DNA of 64,000 bases from Janthinobacterium sp. TND4EL3 (GTDB lineage Bacteria; Pseudomonadota; Gammaproteobacteria; Burkholderiales; Burkholderiaceae_D), in contig NZ_FTMV01000008.1 in assembly GCF_900156175.1 (NCBI RefSeq), positions 213,127 through 277,126 on the forward strand. The letters run 5' to 3'. The notes beneath the pieces were generated by a model that worked only from the letters and a program-made list of their open reading frames with translations, had not been told where the DNA came from and made no database searches. The translations under genes and the position numbers were made by a program. Below, in pieces: positions 25,565 through 36,041 of this stretch. Every line of letters starts with the position of its first letter. The first letter of the stretch is position 1.

Positions 25565-27946
25565 ATGAGTAGAACTGACGCCGAGCATCATGCGCACGAG
25601 CATCATCACGACACCCATAGCAAGACCGGGCCTGGCAATACGATGAAGACAGGGGAAGAAAAACCATTCATCGATCCTGTATGCGGCATGCGCGTTGGCG
25701 CAAATCCCGAGCAAGAAATCACCTACAAAAGTATGGTCTACCACTTCTGTAGCGGGAAATGCATGGCAAAGTTCAACGCAGCGCCAGATTCCTTCATCGA
25801 TAGAGCGAATGCGGCGCCCAGCCCCGAGCACTCGCCACAGCAGGGAGCGGTCTACACCTGCCCCATGCACCCCGAGATACGCCAGCCTGCACCGGGAACT
25901 TGCCCCATTTGCGGCATGTCGCTCGAACCTGAAATGCCGACGCTAGATGAGGCGGAAAATCCGGAGTTAGTCGATTTTCGCCACCGTTTCTGGTGGACGC
26001 TGCCTATGACCCTGGTGGTGTTCCTGTTGGCGATGTTTGGACATGTGTTCCTTGAAATGGGGCTGCCAGGCCAGAACTGGATTGAATTTGCATTAAGCAC
26101 ACCTGTCGTACTGTGGGCCGGCTGGCCATTTTTCACGCGCTGGGCGCAATCGCTGGCACGCATGAGCCCGAATATGTGGACTTTGATTGGTTTTGGCGTA
26201 ATGGCTGCTTATGGCTATAGTGTCGTCGCCACCATCGCACCGGGCCTCTTCCCACTTACCTTTGCTGCACATGGCCGCATAGGCGTCTATTTTGAAGCAG
26301 CGGCAGTCATTGTTTCGCTCACGCTTCTGGGACAGATACTTGAGCTGCGCGCACGTTCCCAAACTTCCGCCGCAATCAAATCCTTACTTGGTCTCGCTCC
26401 AAAGACGGCTCGACGCATTCAGGACGATGGCGTCGAGGATGACATCCCGCTCACGCACGTCCACGTTGGCGACAAACTCCGTGTCCGACCTGGTGAGAAG
26501 GTGCCAGTGGATGGCGTAGTGCTTGATGGCGAGAGCTCGCTCGATGAGTCAATGCTGACTGGCGAGCCCTTACCTGTGACAAAGCGTCCCGGAGACACGT
26601 TGATTGGCGCAACGATCAATACCAGTGGGAGCCTGATTATGCGTGCCGACAAAATCGGCAGCGACACGATGTTGTCTCAAATCGTACAAATGGTCGCGCT
26701 GGCGCAGCGCTCCCGCGCGCCTATGCAGCGACTCGCCGATAGTGTCGCAGGCTATTTCGTGATCGTGGTCGTGGCCATAGCGCTACTGACCTTCGTGTTA
26801 TGGGGAATGTACGGCCCTGAACCGAGCTGGGTCTTTGGTTTTGTAAACGCCGTTGCAGTGCTGATCATTGCTTGCCCATGTGCATTGGGGTTAGCCACGC
26901 CGATGTCCATTATGGCTGCCACTGGCCGCGCCGCCACCCAGGGCGTGCTCTTTCGGGATGCTGCGGCAATAGAAGACCTCAAGAAGGTCGACACACTGAT
27001 TGTCGACAAGACGGGCACCCTCACTGAGGGTAAGCCTTCCTTTAACAGCGTGGTCGCAGCGCCTGGATTCAAGGACGAAGACGTCCTGCAAATGGCGGCG
27101 AGCATAGACCAGGGCAGCGAACATCCTTTAGCGCACGCGATCGTCAACGAAGCTAACAGGCGAGCACTGGTGCTAACCAAATCTGACAGTTTTGAGTCCG
27201 CCAGCGGTATTGGCGTACGCGGCACGCTTGGCGGGGTACACATCGCACTGGGCAACACCGCGCTGATGGATGCTGACAAAGTCGATTGGCGGCCGCTTGC
27301 TGAGGTCGCTGAACGCCTGCGGACAGAAGGTGCTAGCGTCATGTATCTATCCTCTGACGGCGTTTTGGCTGGACTGATTGCGGTGTCGGATCCCATCAAG
27401 GCAACGACGCATGAGGCCATAGAGGGCTTGCGCGCTGACGGGCTGACCGTGATTATGGCTACTGGCGATGGTGTCACTACCGCACGGTCCGTGGCCGAAA
27501 GGCTAGGCATCGCGGAGTTTTACGGCGAGGTAAAACCACAGGACAAATTGGCCTTGGTAGAAAAACTGCAAAAGCAAGGCAAGGTGGTCGCGATGGCCGG
27601 TGATGGAATCAATGATGCCCCCGCACTGGCAAAGGCTAACGTTGGCATTGCCATGGGTACCGGAACAGACGTGGCCATCAATAGCGCTCACGTAGCACTA
27701 GTAAAAGGAGATCTGCGTGGGATTGCTCTTGCCCGGCGAATCTCAGTCGATACTGTGCGCAATATGTGGCAAAACCTGGGCTTCGCCTTTATCTACAATG
27801 CATTGGGAATTCCCCTGGCTGCCGGCGTGCTGTATCCATTTACTGGCCAATTGCTATCGCCGATGATCGCCGCGTTAGCGATGAGCCTGAGTTCCGTGTC
27901 TGTCATTACCAATGCACTTCGGTTACGCGGCACCGGCCGGCCTTAA
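25565..27946 (+). CDS. Copper-translocating P1B-type ATPase
   Basis: A 793-residue ATPase. The N-terminus is His-rich ('[13 protein letters not shown]'), then a YHS domain ('DPVCGMRV…[12 protein letters not shown]', residues 35-78) and a 'YTCPMHPEI…[10 protein letters not shown]' metal-binding domain (97-122) in place of HMA domains. Membrane core: CPC at C437-P-C439, phosphorylated D481 in DKTGT, '[10 protein letters not shown]', and a final '[11 protein letters not shown]'. The CPC plus C-terminal helices fit Cu(I)/Ag(I) export (CopA/CopF-like). AAGGAG precedes the ATG. Confidence 0.92.
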   Translation: MSRTDAEHHAHEHHHDTHSKTGPGNTMKTGEEKPFIDPVCGMRVGANPEQEITYKSMVYHFCSGKCMAKFNAAPDSFIDRANAAPSPEHSPQQGAVYTCPMHPEIRQPAPGTCPICGMSLEPEMPTLDEAENPELVDFRHRFWWTLPMTLVVFLLAMFGHVFLEMGLPGQNWIEFALSTPVVLWAGWPFFTRWAQSLARMSPNMWTLIGFGVMAAYGYSVVATIAPGLFPLTFAAHGRIGVYFEAAAVIVSLTLLGQILELRARSQTSAAIKSLLGLAPKTARRIQDDGVEDDIPLTHVHVGDKLRVRPGEKVPVDGVVLDGESSLDESMLTGEPLPVTKRPGDTLIGATINTSGSLIMRADKIGSDTMLSQIVQMVALAQRSRAPMQRLADSVAGYFVIVVVAIALLTFVLWGMYGPEPSWVFGFVNAVAVLIIACPCALGLATPMSIMAATGRAATQGVLFRDAAAIEDLKKVDTLIVDKTGTLTEGKPSFNSVVAAPGFKDEDVLQMAASIDQGSEHPLAHAIVNEANRRALVLTKSDSFESASGIGVRGTLGGVHIALGNTALMDADKVDWRPLAEVAERLRTEGASVMYLSSDGVLAGLIAVSDPIKATTHEAIEGLRADGLTVIMATGDGVTTARSVAERLGIAEFYGEVKPQDKLALVEKLQKQGKVVAMAGDGINDAPALAKANVGIAMGTGTDVAINSAHVALVKGDLRGIALARRISVDTVRNMWQNLGFAFIYNALGIPLAAGVLYPFTGQLLSPMIAALAMSLSSVSVITNALRLRGTGRP

Positions 27947-28073
27947 CCTTTGACTATACCTAACACCTTCTTGCCCGCGTTGTAACCCTTGCTATCAGCC
28001 ATGTCGATCGATCCGTTTGGGGGGTAACCCATCGCGCAGCCCCCTCTACGACTCCGGTCCTTGCCGCGCGGCG

Positions 28074-28268
28074 CTAGCGCCGTCGCTGGGGCAGCGTTCG
28101 CACGAGACGAAGCAATGACCGTTCCAGCCGCGCATCATCTCCGTCGCGCTGCGCGAAGACCTCCAACGCACGCAACAAATGCTCAGCAATGGCAAGATCC
28201 TGCTCGCGGCATGCACGCTCGAAAACCGCCGATACTTCATCTTCGAGCGTACGCTTCATAGGGCTCAT
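28074..28268 (-). CDS. Small helical protein of unknown function
   Basis: A 64-residue soluble, charged and mostly helical protein: 'MSPMKRTLEDEVSAVFERAC', 'LAIAEHLLRALEVFAQRDGDD', ending 'RTLPQRRR'. GGAGGACGAC gives a strong ribosome-binding site before the ATG at 28268. The frame stays open to 28511, but that upstream part lies beyond the good start and across a large palindrome, so it is left out. No family recognised. Convergent with the P-type ATPase gene. Confidence 0.6.
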   Translation of the reverse strand: MSPMKRTLEDEVSAVFERACREQDLAIAEHLLRALEVFAQRDGDDARLERSLLRLVRTLPQRRR

Positions 28269-28496
28269 GTCGTCCTCCATCGCGCAGTCAGTACCTATCC
28301 TGCGCCCCAACCGGCCAATGCCGGAATGACAAATAAATAGGCGTTGAACATATATCTCCACGCTCTGTGGTCGCGAGCCAATGCGCACATAAAAACGGAA
28401 GTCGGAACCCGCCCATTGTGCCAGTGACTCCACTGCGGTAACGACATAATTCTTAATCGTACTTGGAAAATCGATGACAACCCGGACGGTGGCGAC

Positions 28497-28526
28497 CGCT
28501 CCTGATGGCATATGCCATCAGGAGCG
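28497..28526. promoter_or_regulatory. 30-base perfect palindrome
   Basis: CGCTCCTGATGGCAT is followed directly by its exact reverse complement ATGCCATCAGGAGCG. It lies 26 bases beyond the stop of the minus-strand gene at 28552-28809. It can act as a bidirectional terminator hairpin or as a protein-binding site. No T-run is present. Confidence 0.6.
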
Positions 28527-28551
28527 ATCGCATCCAGACTTCAGAATCGCG

Positions 28552-28809
28552 TTACTTCTTCATCATTTCCTGACAATCCTTCATCATTTGATCCATTTTT
28601 TCGTGCATTTTCGGATCCATTTGATGATCCGTTTTTGGGGCCATCTGGTGATCCATTCCAGCTTGCGGGGCTTTATTGGCCTCTCGCATCATTTGCGCCT
28701 GTTTGGCCTTGCGCCCTTGTTCAATCAGTTGCCAGTCGGGACCGGCGAAGGCGGGAAATGCAGTGCTAAGAGTGCTGATACAGAGCAGCGTAAGTAGTAA
28801 TTTTTTCAT
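28552..28809 (-). CDS. Small secreted Met/His-rich protein
   Basis: An 85-residue protein with a signal peptide (MKKLLLTLLCISTLSTAFPAFA) and a mature part of Met/His/Lys repeats: 'QMMREANKAPQAGMDHQMAP', 'KTDHQMDPKMHEKMDQMMKD'. The repeated (D/K)HQM and MxxKMxxMM patterns suggest Cu(I)/Ag(I) binding in the periplasm. GAGGAATT precedes the ATG. It is the last gene after cusCBA. No named family was recognised; it resembles in spirit CopK- or SilE-type metal sponges. Confidence 0.75.
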   Translation of the reverse strand: MKKLLLTLLCISTLSTAFPAFAGPDWQLIEQGRKAKQAQMMREANKAPQAGMDHQMAPKTDHQMDPKMHEKMDQMMKDCQEMMKK

Positions 28810-28866
28810 GATAATTCCTCAGTAAACCAGTTTGATGTACGTGTCTTCATCCTCGTCATCACGTGG

Positions 28867-29226
28867 CTAATTCAACCACCGACAATACAAAAACCGCAGT
28901 GCAACTACGGGAACTTCTGAAATGTCAGAAAAAAATCTCCCGCTATCCGTTTGCGAAACATAACGCATCGTGACTGGGGTAGCACCCGGATCCAGGTTGT
29001 CGCCGCTTGCTTTTTGCACGGCAAAAGGTGGACCGATACAGCACATGGCACAGGGCTGGCAATTCGTCATGGTCATTGGCTGCGCGATCGCTGCAGATGC
29101 GCGCAGGTCAATTTGTAGTGGAAGCGCCTGCACATGGCTGCGCCAGAGAAAGCCGAGCAACACAGCCGCGCACTTCACGAAAAACACGAAATGCTTAGTC
29201 GAGCGGTATGTGCCAAACAGTCTCAT
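28867..29226 (-). CDS. Small membrane-anchored Cys-cluster protein after cusA
   Basis: A 119-residue protein with one hydrophobic helix (about residues 12-30) and a cysteine cluster 'TNCQPCAMCCIGPPF' (C-x2-C-x2-CC). The C-terminus 'VVALRFLYCRWLN' resembles the end of the protein at 35379 ('IAIRHCCFRI'). It starts five bases after the cusA stop with GGAGG upstream. A metal-binding accessory role is likely from the cysteines and place. No family recognised. Confidence 0.65.
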   Translation of the reverse strand: MRLFGTYRSTKHFVFFVKCAAVLLGFLWRSHVQALPLQIDLRASAAIAQPMTMTNCQPCAMCCIGPPFAVQKASGDNLDPGATPVTMRYVSQTDSGRFFSDISEVPVVALRFLYCRWLN

Positions 29227-29231
29227 GACGG

Positions 29232-32200
29232 CTAAGCCTCCTCTGCCAATGCGGGGCTAGCTGCGCGAATCTGACGCCGACGTAGCAGCAGATAAACCGC
29301 AGGGACCACAAACATGGACAACAGCGGCGCGGTGATCATGCCGCCCACCATCGGCGCGGCGATGCGCTGCATGACCTCCGACCCGGTACCGGTGCCCAGC
29401 ATAATCGGCACCAGGCCGGCGATAATGACCGCTACCGTCATCGCCTTGGGGCGCACGCGCAAGACCGCACCCTCACGAATTGCATCGAGCAAATCGGACT
29501 CACTAGCGTTACCGTTCGCCAAACGTTCGTCCCAGGCATGTTTCAAATAGAGCAGCATGATGACGCCGAATTCGGCCGAGACGCCCGCCAACGCAATGAA
29601 GCCAACGCCGCCGGCGACCGACAGGTGATAGTCAAGCAGCCACAACAGCCAGATGCCACCGGCCAGCGCGAACGGCAGCGTTGCCATGATCAAGGCCGCT
29701 TCATCGAAGCGCTTGAAGGTCAGATAAAGCAGCACGAAAATAATGAGCAAAGTCGCTGGCACGACGATTTTGAGTTTTTCGGTGGCACGCTCTAAATATT
29801 CGAACTGCCCCGACCATGCAATGGAGTAACCCGCCGGCAATTTGACTTCCTTGGTCACGACTTGCTGCATGTCGTGCACGGTCGAGCTCAAGTCACGATC
29901 GCGAATGTCGACATACACCCAGCCTGACAGTCGGGCATTCTCACTCTTGAGCATCGGCGGTCCGTCGTCAATGCGGATCGCAGCGACATCACCCAGCCGG
30001 ATTTGCGCACCGCGCTCTGTCAGCACCGGCAACTGGCGCAGCTTCTCGACTGAGTCGCGCACCTCGCGTGGATAGCGCACATTGATCGGGAAACGCTGCA
30101 ATCCTTCGACAGTTTCACCGATATTGTCTCCGCCGATCGCCGCCGACACCACGCTTTGCACGTCTGCAATATTCAAACCGTAGCGGGCAGCCGCGTCGCG
30201 ATCGATGTTGACGTCGATGTACCGTCCGCCGTTCAGGCGCTCGGCCAGCGCTGAGGAAACACCCGGTACTTTTTTGACTGCGCGTTCTATTTCACCTGTA
30301 ATGCGGTCGATTTCCTGCAAGCTAACGCCTGCGACCTTGACGCCGACCGGGCTTTTGATACCGGTGGCCAGCATATCGATCCGGTTGCGGATCGGCGGTA
30401 CCCAGATGTTGGACAGCCCCGGCACCTTGACGATGCGGTCCAGTTCCTGCACCAGTTTGTCTGGCGTCATGCCGGCGCGCCACTGATCGCGCGGCTTGAA
30501 CTGGATCATGGTTTCAAACATTTCCAGCGGGGCCGGATCAGTGGCGCTCTCGGCACGACCGGCTTTGCCGAAGACGCTTTGTACTTCGGGCAACGTCTTG
30601 ATCAGCCGGTCGGTCTGCTGCAACAACTGCGCGACCTTGCCGGCCGACAGACCGGGCAACGCCGACGGCATGTATAGCACATCGCCTTCATCCAGAGGCG
30701 GCATGAATTCGCCGCCGAGGCGGCTCATGGGCCAGATCGTGATGGCCGCTACCAGCGCCGCCGCCAGCAAAGTCAGCTTCGGGAAACGCAGCACGACATC
30801 GAGCAAGGGGCGGTATAGCGTGATCAGGAAGCGATTGAGGGGATTCTTTTGTTCATCAGGAATCCGGCCGCGGATCAGATAGCCCATTAAAATGGGAATC
30901 AGTGTCACCGCCAAGCCAGCCGCCGCCGCCATCGCATACGTCTTGGTAAAGGCCAGCGGCGAAAACAGGCGCCCCTCCTGTGCTTCCAGGGTGAACACGG
31001 GAATGAACGAGAGAACGATGATCAAAAGCGAAAAGAACAGTGCTGGCCCGACCTCAGCCGCAGCGTCGCCAATGACACGCCAGTGCTCATTGCCCTTCAG
31101 CTGTTTACCCGGATGGGCGTGATTCCAGCCTTCAATATGCTTATGGGCATTCTCGATCATCACCACGGCGGCATCGACCATCGCACCGACGGCAATGGCG
31201 ATACCGCCCAGCGACATGATATTGGCGTTGACTCCCTGATAATACATGACGATAAAAGCGATCAGGATACCAATCGGCAACGTGATGATGGCCACCAACG
31301 CCGAGCGCAAGTGAAACAGGAATAGCGCGCAAACCACAGCGACGACAATGAATTCCTCGATCAGCTTTTCTTTCAGGTTGCTCACGGCGCGCTTGATCAA
31401 GCTCGACCTATCGTAGGTCGGGACGATCTCGACGCCTGGCGGCAGGCTCGCTTTTAGCTTTTCCAGCTTGACCTTGACGGCATCGATGGTTTCCAGCGCA
31501 TTTTTCCCGGAACGCATGATGATCACGCCGCCAGCAACTTCGCCCTCGCCATTCAATTCGGCAATTCCACGCCGCATTTCCGGCCCGATCTGGATGCGCG
31601 CGACATCGCTCAGCCGCACCGATACGCCAGCGTCAGTCGTCATCAAGGCAATCTTGCGGAAGTCGTCCAGCGACTTTAGATAACCAGAGGCCCGTACCAT
31701 GTATTCTGCCTCGCCCAATTCCAGCACGGAACCGCCAGTTTCCTGATTGGCTTTCTGCACGGCATCAATGATTTTGCCGTGCGGGATGTTAAAGGCGCGC
31801 ATCTTATCCGGATCGAGCACGATCTGGTACTGGCGCACCATGCCGCCTATGCTGGCCACTTCCGAGACGTTGGGCACCGCTTTCAACTCATACTTGAGAA
31901 ACCAGTCCTGCAAGGCGCGCAATTGCGACAAATCGGTCTTGCCGCTACGGTCGACCAGCGCATATTCATAGACCCAGCCGACGCCAGTCGCATCTGGTCC
32001 AAGCGCGGTCTTTGCCTGCGGTGGCAGGCGTGACTGCACCTGGTTCAGATATTCCAGCACCCGTGATCGCGCCCAGTATGGATCGGTACCGTCTTCAAAC
32101 AGAATGTAGACGAAGGAGTCACCGAAAAACGAGTATCCGCGCACCGTCTTGGCGCCCGGCACTGACAGCATGGTGGTGGTCAGTGGATACGTTACTTGGT

Positions 32201-32387
32201 TCTCGACGATTTGTGGCGCCTGCCCCGGATAGCTGGTGCGGATAATAACCTGCACGTCCGACAGGTCGGGAATCGCGTCGAGAGGCGTGCGCGCCAGTGA
32301 CCATATGCCCCAGGCGGTAATGAAAACAGTCGCCAACAAGACCAAAAAACGGTTGCCGATAGACCAGCGAATCAGTTTTGCGATCAT
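29232..32387 (-). CDS. cusA: Cu(I)/Ag(I) efflux RND pump CusA
   Basis: A 1051-residue HME-RND pump of the monovalent-metal class. The proton-relay helix reads '[20 protein letters not shown]', and the porter domain keeps the CusA methionine path: Met in '[10 protein letters not shown]', in '[11 protein letters not shown]' and in '[10 protein letters not shown]'. The early '[19 protein letters not shown]' is also CusA-like. It exports Cu(I)/Ag(I) from cytoplasm and periplasm through CusC. Its ATG overlaps the cusB stop (ATGA). Confidence 0.95.
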   Translation of the reverse strand: MIAKLIRWSIGNRFLVLLATVFITAWGIWSLARTPLDAIPDLSDVQVIIRTSYPGQAPQIVENQVTYPLTTTMLSVPGAKTVRGYSFFGDSFVYILFEDGTDPYWARSRVLEYLNQVQSRLPPQAKTALGPDATGVGWVYEYALVDRSGKTDLSQLRALQDWFLKYELKAVPNVSEVASIGGMVRQYQIVLDPDKMRAFNIPHGKIIDAVQKANQETGGSVLELGEAEYMVRASGYLKSLDDFRKIALMTTDAGVSVRLSDVARIQIGPEMRRGIAELNGEGEVAGGVIIMRSGKNALETIDAVKVKLEKLKASLPPGVEIVPTYDRSSLIKRAVSNLKEKLIEEFIVVAVVCALFLFHLRSALVAIITLPIGILIAFIVMYYQGVNANIMSLGGIAIAVGAMVDAAVVMIENAHKHIEGWNHAHPGKQLKGNEHWRVIGDAAAEVGPALFFSLLIIVLSFIPVFTLEAQEGRLFSPLAFTKTYAMAAAAGLAVTLIPILMGYLIRGRIPDEQKNPLNRFLITLYRPLLDVVLRFPKLTLLAAALVAAITIWPMSRLGGEFMPPLDEGDVLYMPSALPGLSAGKVAQLLQQTDRLIKTLPEVQSVFGKAGRAESATDPAPLEMFETMIQFKPRDQWRAGMTPDKLVQELDRIVKVPGLSNIWVPPIRNRIDMLATGIKSPVGVKVAGVSLQEIDRITGEIERAVKKVPGVSSALAERLNGGRYIDVNIDRDAAARYGLNIADVQSVVSAAIGGDNIGETVEGLQRFPINVRYPREVRDSVEKLRQLPVLTERGAQIRLGDVAAIRIDDGPPMLKSENARLSGWVYVDIRDRDLSSTVHDMQQVVTKEVKLPAGYSIAWSGQFEYLERATEKLKIVVPATLLIIFVLLYLTFKRFDEAALIMATLPFALAGGIWLLWLLDYHLSVAGGVGFIALAGVSAEFGVIMLLYLKHAWDERLANGNASESDLLDAIREGAVLRVRPKAMTVAVIIAGLVPIMLGTGTGSEVMQRIAAPMVGGMITAPLLSMFVVPAVYLLLRRRQIRAASPALAEEA

Positions 32388-33955
32388 TTCGCAACTCCCG
32401 CGTGTGCCTTCATGCCATCCATGGGTTTGTTCTCGGTTTTAGGTACACCTGAGGTTGGCGCAATGGCCACGATCTCAAAGCTGCCATCTTCGCCTTGCTT
32501 GATGTCGAAGGCGACTCGGTCACCTATGCCGATATTGCGCGGCAACCCCTTGAAAGGTACTTTGAAGCCCATCGTCATCGCCCCCCACTGCAGCGACGTG
32601 ATAGGGCCATGCGAGATGGTGATCTCATCCTTGCCGATCTGTTCGACCGTGCCTACCCCATGGTGGCGCGAGGGTACCTTGTCTGCCTCCGAGGATTGTG
32701 TATCACTCATGCGTGTCGTCGTTCCTTTCAAACTGGCCTCGGAATCGATCAGGAACTGCGCCGAGACGACCACTTTCTGGCCGGCGGACAGGCCCTTGCG
32801 GATTTCGGTGAGACCATTGCCTTCGCTGCCGAGCTCCACATCGACGGGCATAAACTTGCCGCCCTCCTGGGCAAGCATGACAACGCTGCGTGTACCAGTC
32901 TGGATTACTGCCTCCGATGGCACCAGCAAAACATCGGCGCGACTGTTTGACGCGAAGGTCAGTGTGGCAAACATGCCGGGCAACAGCTGAGCGCCGGGGT
33001 TAGACAGCTCCACACGGGCTTTCAGGGTTCGCGTCGCCACATTAACTTCCGGCAAAATGGCATTCACCTTGCCCTTGAAAATACTTCCGGGTAGCGCTTG
33101 CACACGCGCTTCGACGGCGTCACCGGGGCGAACCTTTGCCGCCACGCTCTCGGGCACTTCCGCGTTGACCCATACTGTCGCGTGCCCATTGATGCGAAAC
33201 AGGGGCGCACCAGCGGAGACGGTCATTCCTTCGCGGGCGCCTAGCTCTGCGATCACACCACTGATGGGCGCTGAGACCGTCAGGCGAGGATGGACCTTTC
33301 CACTCGATTCGATGAGCCGGATTTGCCCCTCATTCATACCAACTAGTCGCATGCGCTGGCGGGCGGCATCGACCAGGGATGCTGTCTCATTGCCTTGCAT
33401 ACGACGGCTCGCCAGATAGTCTTCTTGTGCCGCGATCCAATCAGGAATATACAAATCAGCCAAGGGTTGCCCCTTTTTCACCGGATCGAGCAGGGCACGC
33501 GCATACAGTCGCTCTACAAATCCACCGCTGCGCGCCTGCACCAGTGCCACGTCACGCTCGTCATAGGTGACGTTACCGACGGCAACCAAGCCGGCGGACA
33601 TCCTTCCGGATGTGACGAGCGCTGTGCGCACTCCCAGGTTTTGCTGGACCCGCGGGCTGATCGTGACATTACTGTCCTCACCATCTCCCCCAGCATAGAC
33701 GGGTACCAGCGGCATATCCATGAACGGTGACTTGCCAGGTTTGTCAAACTTCTGGCCCGGTACCATGGGGTCATGCCAATATAATGGTTTCTTGTTGACA
33801 GCACTCCCGGCGACTGCTGCGTTGCCGGATGACGCCTTGACGTCACCTGTAGATACTGCCTCATGTGCTTGTCGTACACCAAACTGGTAACCGGCATAAC
33901 CGACCGCTGCAAGGGATCCCGCAAGTACCAGGACGAGTAATTTCTTATTGTTCAT
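32384..33955 (-). CDS. cusB: Periplasmic adaptor CusB with fused CusF-like domain
   Basis: A 523-residue adaptor. An N-terminal membrane anchor (residues 4-24) is followed by the heavy-metal-binding segment '[20 protein letters not shown]' ending MDMPLVPVY. Then come barrel, lipoyl and hairpin domains ('[20 protein letters not shown]') and, beyond residue 430 or so, an extra CusF-type domain ('[20 protein letters not shown]', '[11 protein letters not shown]'). The fused domain should hand Cu(I) to the pump directly. It is coupled by ATGA overlaps to cusC upstream and cusA downstream. Confidence 0.93.
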   Translation of the reverse strand: MNNKKLLVLVLAGSLAAVGYAGYQFGVRQAHEAVSTGDVKASSGNAAVAGSAVNKKPLYWHDPMVPGQKFDKPGKSPFMDMPLVPVYAGGDGEDSNVTISPRVQQNLGVRTALVTSGRMSAGLVAVGNVTYDERDVALVQARSGGFVERLYARALLDPVKKGQPLADLYIPDWIAAQEDYLASRRMQGNETASLVDAARQRMRLVGMNEGQIRLIESSGKVHPRLTVSAPISGVIAELGAREGMTVSAGAPLFRINGHATVWVNAEVPESVAAKVRPGDAVEARVQALPGSIFKGKVNAILPEVNVATRTLKARVELSNPGAQLLPGMFATLTFASNSRADVLLVPSEAVIQTGTRSVVMLAQEGGKFMPVDVELGSEGNGLTEIRKGLSAGQKVVVSAQFLIDSEASLKGTTTRMSDTQSSEADKVPSRHHGVGTVEQIGKDEITISHGPITSLQWGAMTMGFKVPFKGLPRNIGIGDRVAFDIKQGEDGSFEIVAIAPTSGVPKTENKPMDGMKAHAGVAK

Positions 33956-35301
33956 TTGAATTCCTGCTGGCTATGTACTGCGGAAATCTGCGCGATTGCG
34001 GTGTCGGGAAAGAGGAAGCGAAGCTGTGCCCAAAACTGTGCTGTATTCATCTGCAGCTGCAGTAACTGAACGTGCATGTCAGCACTGTTACGCCTGGCAG
34101 CGAGCACCTCGGCCAATGAGGCTTTACCGCCACGATAGGAGGCCAGGACCGCCAGACTTCGCTCGTCGGCAAGTGGCAATAGCTGGAGCGCGTAGCGCTC
34201 GCTACGTTCTTGGCCACTCCTCCATTCGATGAGCAAGGCTCGGATGTTTGCGGCATCTTCTCGCAGCAGTTCGTCGCGTTCGCTCCTGGCCTGTTCGACC
34301 AAGGCGAGTTTGGAGCTTAGCTCGCGATCCTGCCGGTTCTTGCGATCCCACTGCAATGGCAGGGACAGGCCGATGGAGACCATGTTTGAATAGGCCGCAC
34401 CGCGCTGCTGGAAGGCGAACTCGATACTCCAGTCCGGGCGTCGGTTCGCTTGCGCCAGATTGACGTCCGCCTGGGCGGCTTCTTCCTGCCGATTCAACAC
34501 CATGACCTGCGGGCGGTGCACCAGTTCAGTGTCGAGAACAACCGGGTCCAGAGGGATGGTGCCCAGGTCGGGCATGCCAGCCTCGGCAAGCTCGCCGCTG
34601 CTGCCGGTCCAACGCGCCAGCATGTTTTTTGCCGTATTGAGGTCACGTTCCACCTGGCTGACTCGGTCCTCGATGGTTAGCAAGGCGGAACGCGCTGCCA
34701 GCACCTCGGCCTGGCTACCACGCCCACCCCGGTAGGCAGCAGCAGCAGCGTCTATTTCCTGGCGAGCAAAGGCCACTTGCTCTGTTAGTACAACTGATAT
34801 TTTTCGTGTGTAGTAGACGTTGAGCCAGGAGATCGCCGTATCACGTTGAATCGTGGCGAGCATGGCATCTTTTTGCGCCTGCGCCTTGTCGGCTTCGCGC
34901 TCAAGGCGAGCTGAACGCCAGCGCAATTTATCGGAGCGTGTCAATTCCTGCGAAATGCCGATGCGCCGCATCGTCATAAAATCCCCGCTCAAGCTAAAGC
35001 GATCGGTGCCACTTAAGGGCACATTATCGATACCGACCTTGAGAGTGGGATCGGGGCGCTGCGCCACTGCTACCGCCATTTCGTGTGCGGCGACAGTTGC
35101 CTGGTCCTGCGCATGAAGTTGGCGCGAGCGGGCGACAGCCTGCTGCAGCGCCTCGGTGAAGGTGACTGGCTGGGGGGCCGCGCGCGCATCATGAACGAAG
35201 GCCAGCAGCGGAACAGTAAGGGCGAGAGTTAACGCCGTCTTCATGAATGGGTGAAGGCGGACGACGCGTGCATGCGTATGCACGGTGTACGGGATTGACA
35301 T
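33952..35301 (-). CDS. cusC: TolC-family outer-membrane channel CusC
   Basis: A 449-residue outer-membrane efflux protein with two helical repeats ('VTFTEALQQAVARSRQLHAQ', 'SIGLSLPLQWDRKNRQDREL', 'YRGGKASLAEVLAARR'). ATG at 35301 is chosen because GGAGCTGCC precedes it; this gives a positively charged leader before the hydrophobic stretch 'MKTALTLALTVPLLAFVHDA'. A shorter start at 35244 would give a neater signal peptide but has no ribosome-binding site. It forms the outer channel for CusBA. Confidence 0.9.
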   Translation of the reverse strand: MSIPYTVHTHARVVRLHPFMKTALTLALTVPLLAFVHDARAAPQPVTFTEALQQAVARSRQLHAQDQATVAAHEMAVAVAQRPDPTLKVGIDNVPLSGTDRFSLSGDFMTMRRIGISQELTRSDKLRWRSARLEREADKAQAQKDAMLATIQRDTAISWLNVYYTRKISVVLTEQVAFARQEIDAAAAAYRGGRGSQAEVLAARSALLTIEDRVSQVERDLNTAKNMLARWTGSSGELAEAGMPDLGTIPLDPVVLDTELVHRPQVMVLNRQEEAAQADVNLAQANRRPDWSIEFAFQQRGAAYSNMVSIGLSLPLQWDRKNRQDRELSSKLALVEQARSERDELLREDAANIRALLIEWRSGQERSERYALQLLPLADERSLAVLASYRGGKASLAEVLAARRNSADMHVQLLQLQMNTAQFWAQLRFLFPDTAIAQISAVHSQQEFK

Positions 35302-35378
35302 GGCAGCTCCAGAATGCGATGGGAAGCAACGCCTTGTCGAACCCGACAAGGCGATGGCGATCTAGGCAGTCTGGAGTG

Positions 35379-35795
35379 TTAAATACGGAAACAGCAATGG
35401 CGGATAGCGATAGGCGGTGCCGTTGGCCTCGCCAAGGTAATGAGCAAAGGAGGTTTGGCTGTATACACTACGGGAGTGTCATAAATAGCTAACGTCAGAA
35501 GCAGGACAACAGGTACGAAAGATGGGTGGTCGGCGACAGGCGTCTTGTCCAGCGACTGCCTGGACGCATCCCCCACAGCATAAATTTGACACAACGTCGA
35601 CTGATCAGTGTCCATGCCGGCGCAGTCTGTCATCGCGGGCATCGCAGACACCCCAACGCCTGCGGATATAACGGAACTACCGACTCCCATCGGTACGCCA
35701 GGGCATAGGTATGAAGCGACCGCATGCTGCATGAACAGCATGCTAAGTATCGCGACAAGAGCCGTGAACAATCGCACTGTGCGGGAGGTCTTCAT
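35379..35795 (-). CDS. Small membrane protein leading the cus operon
   Basis: A 138-residue protein with an N-terminal hydrophobic signal/anchor (residues 8-28), a Ser/Gly/Val-rich middle, 'MTDCAGMDTDQSTLCQIYA' with two cysteines, and a C-terminal hydrophobic helix ending 'IAIRHCCFRI'. Proteins of this layout commonly sit first in cus-type operons and are of unknown function; copper binding via Cys/Met is plausible. The stop is 77 bases before cusC. No clear ribosome-binding site is seen at the ATG. Confidence 0.65.
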   Translation of the reverse strand: MKTSRTVRLFTALVAILSMLFMQHAVASYLCPGVPMGVGSSVISAGVGVSAMPAMTDCAGMDTDQSTLCQIYAVGDASRQSLDKTPVADHPSFVPVVLLLTLAIYDTPVVYTAKPPLLITLARPTAPPIAIRHCCFRI

Positions 35796-35821
35796 AAACT
35801 ATCTATACGGATGATATTCGT

Positions 35822-35850
35822 AGCCTAGGTTGTATCAAACCAACTGTCAA
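35822..35850 (-). promoter_or_regulatory. Candidate sigma-70 promoter of the cus operon
   Basis: On the minus strand TTGACA (35850-35845), a 17-base spacer and TAGGCT (35827-35822) form a fair promoter ending 27 bases before the first cus-operon gene. The spacer holds the inverted repeat GTTG…CAAC, a possible operator. The -10 match is moderate. Confidence 0.4.
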
Positions 35851-36041
35851 GCTATTGCTATGCTGTCACTTGACCGTGAGCAAGTACGGATCCGAATGGC
35901 AGATATTATCACTATACGCATTACCATAATGGGAAGGTCAATCAAAGACATATGCTTTACGTTTAATTGCTTGACAAAAAACTTGCAATCGATGCACCAT
36001 TTCCAGCAATTCCTTCGCTGGACCGGTGTCGACTGATTTCA

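Noticed and set aside
28269..28511. N-terminal extension of the small protein at 28074-28268
   Set aside because: The inner ATG has a strong ribosome-binding site, and the extension runs across a 30-base palindrome with no family features.
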